A stretch of DNA of 64,000 nt from contig NZ_CP097253.1 in NCBI RefSeq assembly GCF_023380025.1, positions 2,017,001 through 2,081,000 of the forward strand, read 5' to 3'. Each line of letters opens with the position of its first letter. The stretch's first letter is position 1. The notes under the pieces are model-generated. The model was not told the DNA's origin, ran no database searches, and was given only the letters and a program-made list of their open reading frames with translations. Position numbers and translations under genes: made by a program. Source of the stretch: Sphingomonas glaciei. GTDB lineage: Bacteria; Pseudomonadota; Alphaproteobacteria; Sphingomonadales; Sphingomonadaceae. Positions 18,106-26,055 of this stretch are shown piece by piece.

Positions 18106-19079
18106 AGATCGGAGTGATCGGCGGCGGCGCCTGGGGCACTGCCCTGGCGCAAGTGGCGTCGCAGGGTGGCGAGACGCTGTTGTGGTCGCGTGAGCTCGAA
18201 GTCGCCGCCAGCATCGCCGCGACCCGTGAAAACACCCTGTTCCTGCCCGGCGTCCCGCTGTCCGAAGCGATCCGCCCGACCACCGATCTTGCCGACCTGA
18301 GCGAATGCGACGCCTGGCTGGTGGTCACCCCGGCGCAGCACATGCGGCGGGTGCTGGAGGCGGCACCGGGCTGTCCGGGTGCGCTTTTGCTCTGCTCCAA
18401 GGGGATCGAGGAAGCGAGCGGGCAATTGCTCCACCAAGTGGCGCGCGAAGCCTGTCCCGGCGCCTCGGTTATGGTGCTGTCGGGCCCGACCTTTGCGCAT
18501 GAAGTGGCGGCCGGACTGCCCACCGCACTGACGCTCGCCGCCGAGATCGAGGCCGAGGCCGAAGCGGTCCGCACCCGTCTCGCCCGCCCCGCCTTCCGGA
18601 TCTACCTCAGCGACGATGTCGCCGGGGCGGAGGTCGGCGGGGCGGTCAAGAACGTGCTGGCGATCGCCTGCGGTGTGGTCGAAGGGCGCGGCCTCGGCCA
18701 GAACGCCCGCGCCGCCCTGATCGCACGTGGTTTCGCCGAAATGACCCGCTTCGGGCTGGCGCGGGGAGCGCGGGCCGAGACGCTGGCCGGACTGTCGGGG
18801 CTCGGCGACCTCGTCCTCACCTGCTCGTCCACCAGCAGCCGCAATTTCTCGCTCGGCAAGGGCCTAGGCGAAGGGCGTCAGGCCGCTGAGCTGATGGCCG
18901 ATCGCCGCACCGTCGCCGAAGGCGCGTTTACCGCGCCGGTTCTGCGCCGGCTGGCCGAGGCCGAGGGCGTGGAAATGCCGATCGTGGCGGCGGTCGACGA
19001 CCTGCTCGCCGGGCGGGCCGATGTCGATGCCGTCCTCGGGCGGCTACTCAGCCGTCCCCTACGCCCCGAAAGGACCTAG
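18102..19079 (+). CDS. gpsA: NAD(P)+-dependent glycerol-3-phosphate dehydrogenase
   Basis: GpsA reduces dihydroxyacetone phosphate to sn-glycerol-3-phosphate for phospholipid synthesis. The 325-residue protein has the Rossmann motif [20 protein letters not shown] and the [13 protein letters not shown] stretch. The catalytic lysine region is [17 protein letters not shown]. The C-terminal signature is [21 protein letters not shown]. It overlaps tsaD by four bases. Its stop overlaps the stop of the small convergent DUF1674 gene by three bases (19077-19079 against 19076-19078). Confidence 0.97.
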   Translation: MKIGVIGGGAWGTALAQVASQGGETLLWSRELEVAASIAATRENTLFLPGVPLSEAIRPTTDLADLSECDAWLVVTPAQHMRRVLEAAPGCPGALLLCSKGIEEASGQLLHQVAREACPGASVMVLSGPTFAHEVAAGLPTALTLAAEIEAEAEAVRTRLARPAFRIYLSDDVAGAEVGGAVKNVLAIACGVVEGRGLGQNARAALIARGFAEMTRFGLARGARAETLAGLSGLGDLVLTCSSTSSRNFSLGKGLGEGRQAAELMADRRTVAEGAFTAPVLRRLAEAEGVEMPIVAAVDDLLAGRADVDAVLGRLLSRPLRPERT

Positions 19080-19243
19080 AAATCCCACGCAATTCCGCTC
19101 TTTTCCCAATCACCGTAGCGCACCGGGTCGAGCCGCGGCTTGTCCCCGGCGGGCGGCGGCGCTGGCTCGACCGGCTCGGGCTCGGGCACCGGCGGCGACT
19201 TGCTGAGATAGGCGGGCGGCTGAAGATTGGCTGGGCGCGGCAT
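19076..19243 (-). CDS. DUF1674 protein (succinate dehydrogenase assembly factor 4-like)
   Basis: The 55-residue protein is Pro-rich (PVPEPEPVEPAPPPAGDKPR) and ends with the DUF1674/SDHAF4 signature [19 protein letters not shown]. In mitochondria and yeast (Sdh8) this family protects the flavoprotein subunit of succinate dehydrogenase before complex assembly. The ATG at 19243 is the nearest start. The frame stays open to 19549, but the added part overlaps rsmB and does not look like protein. The end overlaps the gpsA stop codon tail to tail. Confidence 0.82.
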   Translation of the reverse strand: MPRPANLQPPAYLSKSPPVPEPEPVEPAPPPAGDKPRLDPVRYGDWEKSGIAWDF

Positions 19244-19260
19244 GAAGGGGGAGATGGGCG

Positions 19261-20490
19261 TTGAGGCAGCCGCAGCCAAGGGGTCCCGAAGCCGGGGTGG
19301 GGGCACGCCGCTCGGCGCTGCGCATCCTCGACCGGGTGGTGCGCAGCGGCCAGACGATGGATTCGGCGGCGCAGGGCCTGCAGAAGCTCGAACCCGCTGA
19401 CCAGGCACTGGCGCTAGCGATTGCCGGCGAAACGCTGCGCCGCCTGCCTCTGCTCGACCGGCTGATCGACGGCGCGACCCGCCAGATCCTGCCCGACGAT
19501 GCCAAGGCGCGGATGGTGCTGCGCCTCGCGCTGGCGCAGCGGATCGCACTTAAGGTCCCCGACCACGCGCTGGTCGCCACCGCCCTCCCGCTGGTCGAGG
19601 GCGGCCCCAGGCGGCTGGTCCACGGCGTGCTCGGCACCCTCCTGCGCGGCGCGCTGCCCGAGGCAGACGAGGGCGCCTTGCCGCAAGCGGTAGAGAACCG
19701 CTGGACCGCGGCATGGGGGCAGCAAGCCGTCGACGCCGCCCGACGCGCCATCGTCCGCCGCCCGCCACTTGACCTCAGTTTCCGTAGCCACGACGAAGCA
19801 CTGTCCTTTGCCGGGGCCGAAGGCGGCATCAGCCTGGCCGAGCGCCACGTTCGCCTGTCCGACACCCGGCCCGTCACCGGCCTCCCCGGCTTTGCCGAGG
19901 GGCGCTGGTGGATTCAGGATCTGTCCTCGACCCTGCCCGCGCGGATGATCCCGGCCGATGCTTTTCGCGTGCTCGACGCCTGCGCCGCGCCGGGTGGCAA
20001 GACCCTGCAGATCGCCGCAGCCGGCCACCGCACCTTCGCGCTCGACCGCTCCGAAAGTCGTCTGGCGCGACTTCGCGCCAATCTCGCCCGGACCGGCCTC
20101 CAGGCGCAGATCGTCACCGAGGACGTGCTCGGCTACAATCCCGACGAGCCGTTCGACGCGGTTCTGCTCGATGCGCCCTGTTCCGCCACCGGCACTTTCC
20201 GCCGGCACCCCGAGGTTCTGCTCCGCGCGTCCGACCGGATCATCGCCGAAAGCGCCGAATTGCAGGGCCGCCTGCTGACCGCCGCAGCGGCCTGGGTGCG
20301 TCCGGGCGGAAGCCTGGTCTATGCGGTGTGCAGCCTCGAACCGCAGGAAGGCGAGGAGATCATTGCCGAATTCCTCCGCGCGTCTCCCGACTACAGCCTC
20401 GCCGAACAGCGGCGCGTGCTTCCCGGCGAAGTGGAGGAAGAGGGCGGAATGGACGGCTTCTTTGCGGCTCGCCTTGTGCGGGCGGGTTAG
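19261..20490 (+). CDS. RsmB/NOP family rRNA (cytosine-5) methyltransferase
   Basis: The 409-residue protein has an N-terminal NusB-like helical domain (residues about 15-140) and a SAM-dependent methyltransferase domain. That domain has VLDACAAPGGKTLQIAAAG, the DAPCSATGTFRRHPE motif with the releasing Cys, and YAVCSLEPQEGE with the catalytic Cys. This is the RsmB layout, which methylates C967 of 16S rRNA in E. coli. The start appears to be TTG at 19261, seven bases after an AGGGGGAG. GTG at 19297 is an alternative that removes 12 residues. It precedes rpe by 18 bases. Confidence 0.9.
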   Translation: MRQPQPRGPEAGVGARRSALRILDRVVRSGQTMDSAAQGLQKLEPADQALALAIAGETLRRLPLLDRLIDGATRQILPDDAKARMVLRLALAQRIALKVPDHALVATALPLVEGGPRRLVHGVLGTLLRGALPEADEGALPQAVENRWTAAWGQQAVDAARRAIVRRPPLDLSFRSHDEALSFAGAEGGISLAERHVRLSDTRPVTGLPGFAEGRWWIQDLSSTLPARMIPADAFRVLDACAAPGGKTLQIAAAGHRTFALDRSESRLARLRANLARTGLQAQIVTEDVLGYNPDEPFDAVLLDAPCSATGTFRRHPEVLLRASDRIIAESAELQGRLLTAAAAWVRPGGSLVYAVCSLEPQEGEEIIAEFLRASPDYSLAEQRRVLPGEVEEEGGMDGFFAARLVRAG

Positions 20491-20508
20491 TCCCGTCTAA
20501 TCGGTCCC

Positions 20509-21171
20509 ATGGCCGCTCCGATCATTGCCCCTTCGATCCTGTCCGCCGACTTCGCCCGGCTTGGCGAGGAGGTGCGGGCGATCGACGCGGCGGGGGCCGA
20601 CTGGATCCATATCGACGTGATGGACGGGCATTTCGTGCCCAATTTGACGATCGGCGCGATGGTGGTGAAGGCGCTCCGCCCGCACAGCGCCAAGCCGTTC
20701 GACGTCCACCTGATGATCAGCCCGGTCGACCCGATGCTCGACGCCTTTGCCGAGGCCGGAGCCGACATCATCACCGTCCATCCCGAGGCCGGGCCCCACC
20801 TCCATCGCACCCTCCAGCGCATTCGCGGGTTGGGCAAGAAGGCCGGCGTGTCGCTTAACCCCGCGACCCCGGCCAAGATGCTCGACTATGTGCTGGACGA
20901 GATCGACCTGGTGCTGGTGATGAGCGTCAATCCGGGCTTCGGCGGGCAGAAGTTCATCGCCTCGCAGCTGCGCAAGATCGAGGCGCTGGCCAAGCGCATC
21001 GCCAAGGAAGGCCTCGACGTCACGCTGGAAGTCGACGGCGGGGTCGATGCCACCCTCGCCCGCCAGTGCGTCGATGCCGGCGCCACCGCGCTGGTCGCCG
21101 GCACCGCGGCCTTCCGCGGGGGCGCGGATCATTATGCCGCCAATATCGCCGCCCTGAAGGGCAGCGCATGA
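20509..21171 (+). CDS. rpe: Ribulose-phosphate 3-epimerase
   Basis: Rpe interconverts ribulose 5-phosphate and xylulose 5-phosphate in the pentose phosphate pathway. The 220-residue TIM barrel has [18 protein letters not shown], the metal-binding [13 protein letters not shown], and [14 protein letters not shown]. The catalytic Asp and phosphate loop are in [15 protein letters not shown] and [11 protein letters not shown]. The stop overlaps the heparinase start as ATGA. Confidence 0.97.
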   Translation: MAAPIIAPSILSADFARLGEEVRAIDAAGADWIHIDVMDGHFVPNLTIGAMVVKALRPHSAKPFDVHLMISPVDPMLDAFAEAGADIITVHPEAGPHLHRTLQRIRGLGKKAGVSLNPATPAKMLDYVLDEIDLVLVMSVNPGFGGQKFIASQLRKIEALAKRIAKEGLDVTLEVDGGVDATLARQCVDAGATALVAGTAAFRGGADHYAANIAALKGSA

Positions 21172-22808
21172 CGGCAGGCGGGGGCGGTCTTTCCCGGCTG
21201 GCGACGGTTCCGCTGCTGCAGCGGCTGCGCGCCCGCGGAAAGCCCCCGCTGCGCCTGATCGGCGTTGCCCGCGACCATGTCACCGGGTCCAAGGCGCGGG
21301 GCGAGCAATTGCTGGCCGGCCGCTTCATCAGCGGCGGCGAAGCGATCGAGCTGTCGGGGCTCGACTGGACCAGCCTCGATCCCCTGACCCCGGCCGGGGC
21401 CGAGCTTCACGGCTTCGGCTGGCTGCGCGACCTGGCCGCGGCGGCGACCCGTGAACGCGGCGCCCCGCTGGCCGAGGACCTGGCCGGGCGCTGGCTGCTC
21501 GCCCACGGCGGCAAGGTCGATCCGGCCTGGGCTCCGGCCTTGTGGGGCGAGCGGCTGCTCAACTGGCTGGCCTACGCCCCCTATCTTCTGTCTCGCCGCG
21601 ACACCGACTATCGCTCGGCCCTGCTCAACACCGCTGCCCGCGCCGCGCGCCACCTTTCCGCCACCGCTGACGAGGCGGCGCCTGGCCTGCCGCGTATCAC
21701 CGCCTGGGCCGGCCTCACCGCCGCTTGTCTTTTGCTGTCGTCGGGCACCGCGCGGCTGGCCAAGGCCGAGGGCGGTCTGTCGCGGGCGCTCGCCAGCGCG
21801 CAATATGAGGATGGCGGGCTGATGAGCCGCTCACCCGCCGAGCAGGCGGCGCTGGTCGACCGGCTCGGCCTTCTCCGCGCCGCCTATGCCGCCGCCCGCC
21901 ACGACTTCCCCCAGGGGCTCGAGGATGCCGGGGCCGCCGCGCTGGCCGCGCTTCATGGCGTCACCATGGGCGACGGCACCCTGTCGGCCTGGCAGGGCGG
22001 CAACGAGGGCAGCCGGGCCGGGCTTGCGGCATTGATCGAGGGCTGCGGCTTCCGGGCCCGCCCCCTGCGCACCCCGCGCGGCTGGGGCTACCACCGGCTC
22101 AGCGCGCTTGGCACCATCCTGGTGATTGACGCCGCCCTGCCGCCGGCGCGCAAGCTCGCCCGCTCGGGCTCGGCCTCCTCGCTGGCGCTGGAGATCAGCG
22201 ACGGGCAGCAGAAACTGGTGGTCAATTGCGGTGGCCCCGGCCCCCACGCCAGCAGCCTGCCCGAAGGCCTCGCCGCCGCGCTGCGCACCACCGCTGCCCA
22301 CTCGACGCTGACCCTGGCCGACACCAACAGCACTGCGATCCAGCCCGACGGTTCGCTCGGCCGCGGGGTCGAGGAGGTCGCCGTCACTCGCTCCGAGGAC
22401 AATGACGCCAGCCGCATCGAATGCGATCACGACGGCTACGTCCGCGGCTTCGGCCTGGTCCACGGCCGCGCGCTCAGCCTTGGTAACGACGGCAAGGAAG
22501 TCCGCGGCCTCGACCGGCTGACCCCCAGGGGCCGCCGCAAGATTCGCGAGGATGTGCCCTTCGCCATTCGCTTCCACCTCGCGCCCGGAGTGGAGGCCGT
22601 CCCCACCGCCGACGGCCTCGGCGCACTGATCCGCTCGCCCGGCGCCCCGCCCTGGAACTTCCGCTGCCGCGGCGCTCAGCTTGGGCTCGAGGAGAGCGTC
22701 GTCGTCGACGGCAGCGGCGCACTCCGCTCCACCCTCCAGCTGGTGCTCGTTGGCGAGGTCTCGCACCTCGGCGCCGAGATCGGCTGGCAATTCCGCCGCT
22801 CCAGCTAG
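21168..22808 (+). CDS. Heparinase II/III family protein
   Basis: The 546-residue protein has an N-terminal helical toroid ([39 protein letters not shown]) and a C-terminal beta-sandwich domain of the heparinase II/III family. The latter includes [21 protein letters not shown] and [13 protein letters not shown], the usual block around the catalytic His, and [17 protein letters not shown]. No signal peptide is seen, so it would be cytoplasmic. The order rpe - heparinase - purH recurs in sphingomonads. The substrate is unknown, perhaps an acidic exopolysaccharide or a cell-surface glycan precursor. It overlaps rpe by four bases. Confidence 0.87.
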   Translation: MTAGGGGLSRLATVPLLQRLRARGKPPLRLIGVARDHVTGSKARGEQLLAGRFISGGEAIELSGLDWTSLDPLTPAGAELHGFGWLRDLAAAATRERGAPLAEDLAGRWLLAHGGKVDPAWAPALWGERLLNWLAYAPYLLSRRDTDYRSALLNTAARAARHLSATADEAAPGLPRITAWAGLTAACLLLSSGTARLAKAEGGLSRALASAQYEDGGLMSRSPAEQAALVDRLGLLRAAYAAARHDFPQGLEDAGAAALAALHGVTMGDGTLSAWQGGNEGSRAGLAALIEGCGFRARPLRTPRGWGYHRLSALGTILVIDAALPPARKLARSGSASSLALEISDGQQKLVVNCGGPGPHASSLPEGLAAALRTTAAHSTLTLADTNSTAIQPDGSLGRGVEEVAVTRSEDNDASRIECDHDGYVRGFGLVHGRALSLGNDGKEVRGLDRLTPRGRRKIREDVPFAIRFHLAPGVEAVPTADGLGALIRSPGAPPWNFRCRGAQLGLEESVVVDGSGALRSTLQLVLVGEVSHLGAEIGWQFRRSS

Positions 22809-22815
22809 GATCCCC

Positions 22816-24408
22816 ATGACCGACCTCGTCCCCGTCCGCCGCGCCCTGCTGTCCCTGTCCGACAAGAGCGGCCTCGAAGAGCTTGCGGCCGGGCTGGCGA
22901 GCCACGGGATCGAATTGGTCTCGACCGGAGGCACCGCCGCCCGGCTGCGCGAACTCGGCCATCAGGTCCGCGACGTCAGCGAGCTGACCGGCTTTCCCGA
23001 GATGATGGACGGACGGGTCAAGACGCTTCATCCCAGCGTCCACGGCGGCTTGTTGGCGGTGCGCGACGATCCAGCCCACGCCGCCGCTGCCGACGACCAC
23101 GGCATCGGCTACATCGACCTCGTCGTCATTAACCTCTACCCGTTCGAGAAGACGGTAGCCGGCGGCGCCGATCGCGACACGATCATCGAGAATATCGACA
23201 TCGGCGGGCCCTCGATGGTCCGCTCGGCCGCCAAGAACCACCGCTACGTCGCCTGCCTGACCGACAGCGCCGATTATCCGGCAATGCTGGCCGAGCTTCG
23301 CGAGCATGGCGGCGCGACGTCATGGGCACTGCGCAAGCGCCTCGCCGCCGCCGCCTTCGCCCGCACCGCCGCCTACGACAGCGCGATCGCAAGCTGGTTC
23401 GCGTTCGCCGACCAGGGCGAGCAGTTGCCCGCGACCCTGCCGCTGGCGATGACCAAGGCCGCCAGTCTCCGCTACGGCGAGAACCCGCACCAGGCCGCGG
23501 CGCTCTACGTGCCGCAGGTCGCCGGCAATGCTGGTGTCGCCGGCGCGCGGCAGGTGCAGGGCAAGGAGCTCAGCTACAACAACCTCAACGACGCCGACGC
23601 CGCGCTCGAGCTGCTGTCCGAGTTCCGCGACGGCGAGCCGGCCTGCGTCATCGTCAAGCATGCCAACCCCTGCGGTGTCGCCGAAGGCCACACCCTCGCC
23701 GAGGCGTACGAGGCCGCCTTCCGCTGCGACAGCGTGTCGGCGTTCGGCGGGATCGTCGCGGTCAACCGCCCGCTCGATGGCGAGACCGCGCGCGCCATCA
23801 CCGACATCTTCACCGAGGTGGTCATCGCGCCCGACGCCGACGAGGACGCACTGGCGGTGTTCGCGGGCAAGAAGAACCTGCGCCTGCTGGTGGTCGGCAA
23901 ACTGCCCGATCCGCGCCGGCCCGGCCTGATGGTCAAGAGCATCACCGGCGGGCTGCTGGTGCAGGGCCGCGACAATGGCGTGATAATGCCGTCAGAGCTG
24001 AAGGTGGTCACCCGCCGCCAGCCCACCGCCCGCGAGGTGTCCGACTGCCGCTTCGCGTGGACCGTTGCAAAGCACGTCAAGTCGAACGCCATCGTCTATG
24101 CCAAGGATGGCGTCACTGCCGGGATCGGCGCGGGTCAGATGAACCGCCGCGATTCGGCACGGATCGCCGCCGCCAAGGCGCGCGAGGCGGCCGAGACCTT
24201 CGGCTGGGACCAGCCGCGCACGGTCGGCTCGGCGGTGGCGAGCGACGCCTTCTTCCCCTTCGCCGACGGGCTGCTGGCCGCGGTCGAGGCTGGCGCCACC
24301 GCGGTGATCCAGCCCGGCGGCTCGATCCGCGACGACGAGGTGATCGCCGCGGCGGACGATGCGGGCCTGGTGATGCTGTTCACGGGAATGCGCCACTTCC
24401 GGCACTGA
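22816..24408 (+). CDS. purH: Bifunctional AICAR transformylase/IMP cyclohydrolase
   Basis: PurH carries out the last two steps of IMP synthesis. The 530-residue protein has an N-terminal MGS-like cyclohydrolase domain ([50 protein letters not shown]). The AICAR transformylase domain carries the [18 protein letters not shown] motif and [12 protein letters not shown], and ends [17 protein letters not shown], the normal C-terminus. It follows the heparinase gene by seven bases and ends the run that starts at rsmB. Confidence 0.97.
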   Translation: MTDLVPVRRALLSLSDKSGLEELAAGLASHGIELVSTGGTAARLRELGHQVRDVSELTGFPEMMDGRVKTLHPSVHGGLLAVRDDPAHAAAADDHGIGYIDLVVINLYPFEKTVAGGADRDTIIENIDIGGPSMVRSAAKNHRYVACLTDSADYPAMLAELREHGGATSWALRKRLAAAAFARTAAYDSAIASWFAFADQGEQLPATLPLAMTKAASLRYGENPHQAAALYVPQVAGNAGVAGARQVQGKELSYNNLNDADAALELLSEFRDGEPACVIVKHANPCGVAEGHTLAEAYEAAFRCDSVSAFGGIVAVNRPLDGETARAITDIFTEVVIAPDADEDALAVFAGKKNLRLLVVGKLPDPRRPGLMVKSITGGLLVQGRDNGVIMPSELKVVTRRQPTAREVSDCRFAWTVAKHVKSNAIVYAKDGVTAGIGAGQMNRRDSARIAAAKAREAAETFGWDQPRTVGSAVASDAFFPFADGLLAAVEAGATAVIQPGGSIRDDEVIAAADDAGLVMLFTGMRHFRH

Positions 24409-24485
24409 CAGAGCCCCGAGCGCAGCGAAGCTGCGTGAGAGAGGTGGCGTCACGGACGGCCTGCGCGCGAAGCCGCGACAGGACC

Positions 24486-24512
24486 GACGACGCGAATTCA
24501 CTTCGCGTCGTC
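24486..24512. repeat. Perfect 11-bp inverted repeat between purH and the flippase gene
   Basis: GACGACGCGAA, a five-base loop TTCAC, then TTCGCGTCGTC form an uninterrupted 11-base-pair stem in the convergent gap after purH. No T-run follows on either strand. It could be a bidirectional transcription end or a REP-type element. The rest of 24409-24522 shows no gene. Confidence 0.6.
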
Positions 24513-24522
24513 TCGCTTCCGG

Positions 24523-26055
24523 CTATCGCGCCACGTCCCCGGTCGTTCCCCCCGCCGGCAGGTCGACGGCGATGTCCTTCTTGCGGGTCTTGAACAGCAA
24601 CCGGTCCTCGGGCCCGAAGCCCTTGATCCAGATAATCAGGCCGAACGCGCCGAGGATGACGGGGATACCGACGACCAGTTCGAGCCATTCGGGCGCCAGC
24701 TTGATGACCTGCCCGACGAGAATCGCGGCGGCGGCGGCCCACAACAGCGGCCAGCGCCAGCCGCTGACCGGCGCGCCGAGCAGCCGACCGGCAAGCCGCG
24801 ACTTGGTCACCGCGGCGAAGCTCAGCGCCAGGCACAAGGCGACGGCGGGCGCGGTCGCCTGCCAGGCGGGCGGCCAGCCGAGGCGGCGGAACAGGAGGAT
24901 CAGCGCCACGGTCAGCACCGCCTGCAGCGCGAGCATCGCCAGGCTCAGCATCATGTTGCGGTGGCGTGCGATGTAGATCAGCGCGGCTTCACTGGTGGTG
25001 GCGGTGGCGGCGATCACTTCGGCGCCGAGCAGAAAGATCAGCGCCGCGGTACCGGCGACGAACACCGGCCCGACCAGCCCCATCACCCCTTCTCCTGGAA
25101 TGCCGAGTGCCAATGCGACCGCCGCCTGCGCCGCGATCACCCAGAAGCCGACCTGCCGGATCTGCCGCGCGACCCCGACCCGGTCGCCTTCTTCGAGGCT
25201 GCGGCTGATCACGGGCCCGAGGATCGGGTCGAAGCTGGTCTTCAGCTTGCTCGGCAAGGAGGCGACGTTCTGAGCGACATAATAGATGCCCACCAGCGCC
25301 GGGGTCGCGAACAGGCCGAGGATGGCGAGGTCGATCCGGCGGCTGGCCCATTCCACCGTGTCGGCGGCGGCGATCGGCATGTAGCGGCGCGCCAGGCCCC
25401 AGCTTTCGGCGGGATTGGGCCGCCACCCCACGGCGCGGCCATAGGTCCGGAAGAATGGGATGGCCGACGCGATCAGCGCCCCGATCATCGACAGCGCATA
25501 GGCAAAGATCAGCCCGTCACGCTTGGAAATGAAGGCGAAGGCGAAGGCGGCGATGCTGATCGTCCACGGCTCGACGATCGCGCGGGCGCGGACGGTTGCG
25601 CCGACGTCGTGACGATAGGCGAGCGCCGCTAGCATGACGTCGCTCCACGCCAGCGCCAGCACCGCAACGGGAAGCAGCCATTCAAGGCCGTAGATGCCCG
25701 AATTGGGGAACATCACCCGGGGGAACAGGAACAGCAGCGCCATTCCAACGACCGCCGCCATCAACGCGACCAGCAGGGCGTCCCAGGTGACGCAGACATG
25801 CGGCTTTTCGGTCTTGCTTAGTTGCTGGGCGAGCCCGCGCTTGAGGCCGAGGGTCGACAATTGCGCGACGAATTCGACCACCAGCACGGCGTAGGCGAAG
25901 CGGCCGAGCGCCTCGGCCCCGTACATCCGCCCGGCAATGAACAGGAACGGCAACCGCGCCGCTAGCCGCAACAGGAAACCGAAGAAGTTGATGCGCCCGC
26001 CACGCGCCAGCGCGGCAAGATCCTGGCGACCGGCTTCAGCGGTTTCAGCGCTCAA
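24523..26055 (-). CDS. Polysaccharide flippase (Wzx/MOP superfamily)
   Basis: The 510-residue protein has about twelve hydrophobic segments in the oligosaccharidyl-lipid flippase pattern (INFFGFLLRLAARLPFLFIAG at the start). It would move an undecaprenyl-linked saccharide across the inner membrane. IYYVAQNVASLPSKLKTSFDPILGPVIS in the middle is typical of the family. No glycosyltransferase is near, so the glycan cannot be named. Its ATG overlaps the polA stop (26052-26055), so it is translated from the polA transcript, an unusual pairing. Confidence 0.87.
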   Translation of the reverse strand: MSAETAEAGRQDLAALARGGRINFFGFLLRLAARLPFLFIAGRMYGAEALGRFAYAVLVVEFVAQLSTLGLKRGLAQQLSKTEKPHVCVTWDALLVALMAAVVGMALLFLFPRVMFPNSGIYGLEWLLPVAVLALAWSDVMLAALAYRHDVGATVRARAIVEPWTISIAAFAFAFISKRDGLIFAYALSMIGALIASAIPFFRTYGRAVGWRPNPAESWGLARRYMPIAAADTVEWASRRIDLAILGLFATPALVGIYYVAQNVASLPSKLKTSFDPILGPVISRSLEEGDRVGVARQIRQVGFWVIAAQAAVALALGIPGEGVMGLVGPVFVAGTAALIFLLGAEVIAATATTSEAALIYIARHRNMMLSLAMLALQAVLTVALILLFRRLGWPPAWQATAPAVALCLALSFAAVTKSRLAGRLLGAPVSGWRWPLLWAAAAAILVGQVIKLAPEWLELVVGIPVILGAFGLIIWIKGFGPEDRLLFKTRKKDIAVDLPAGGTTGDVAR

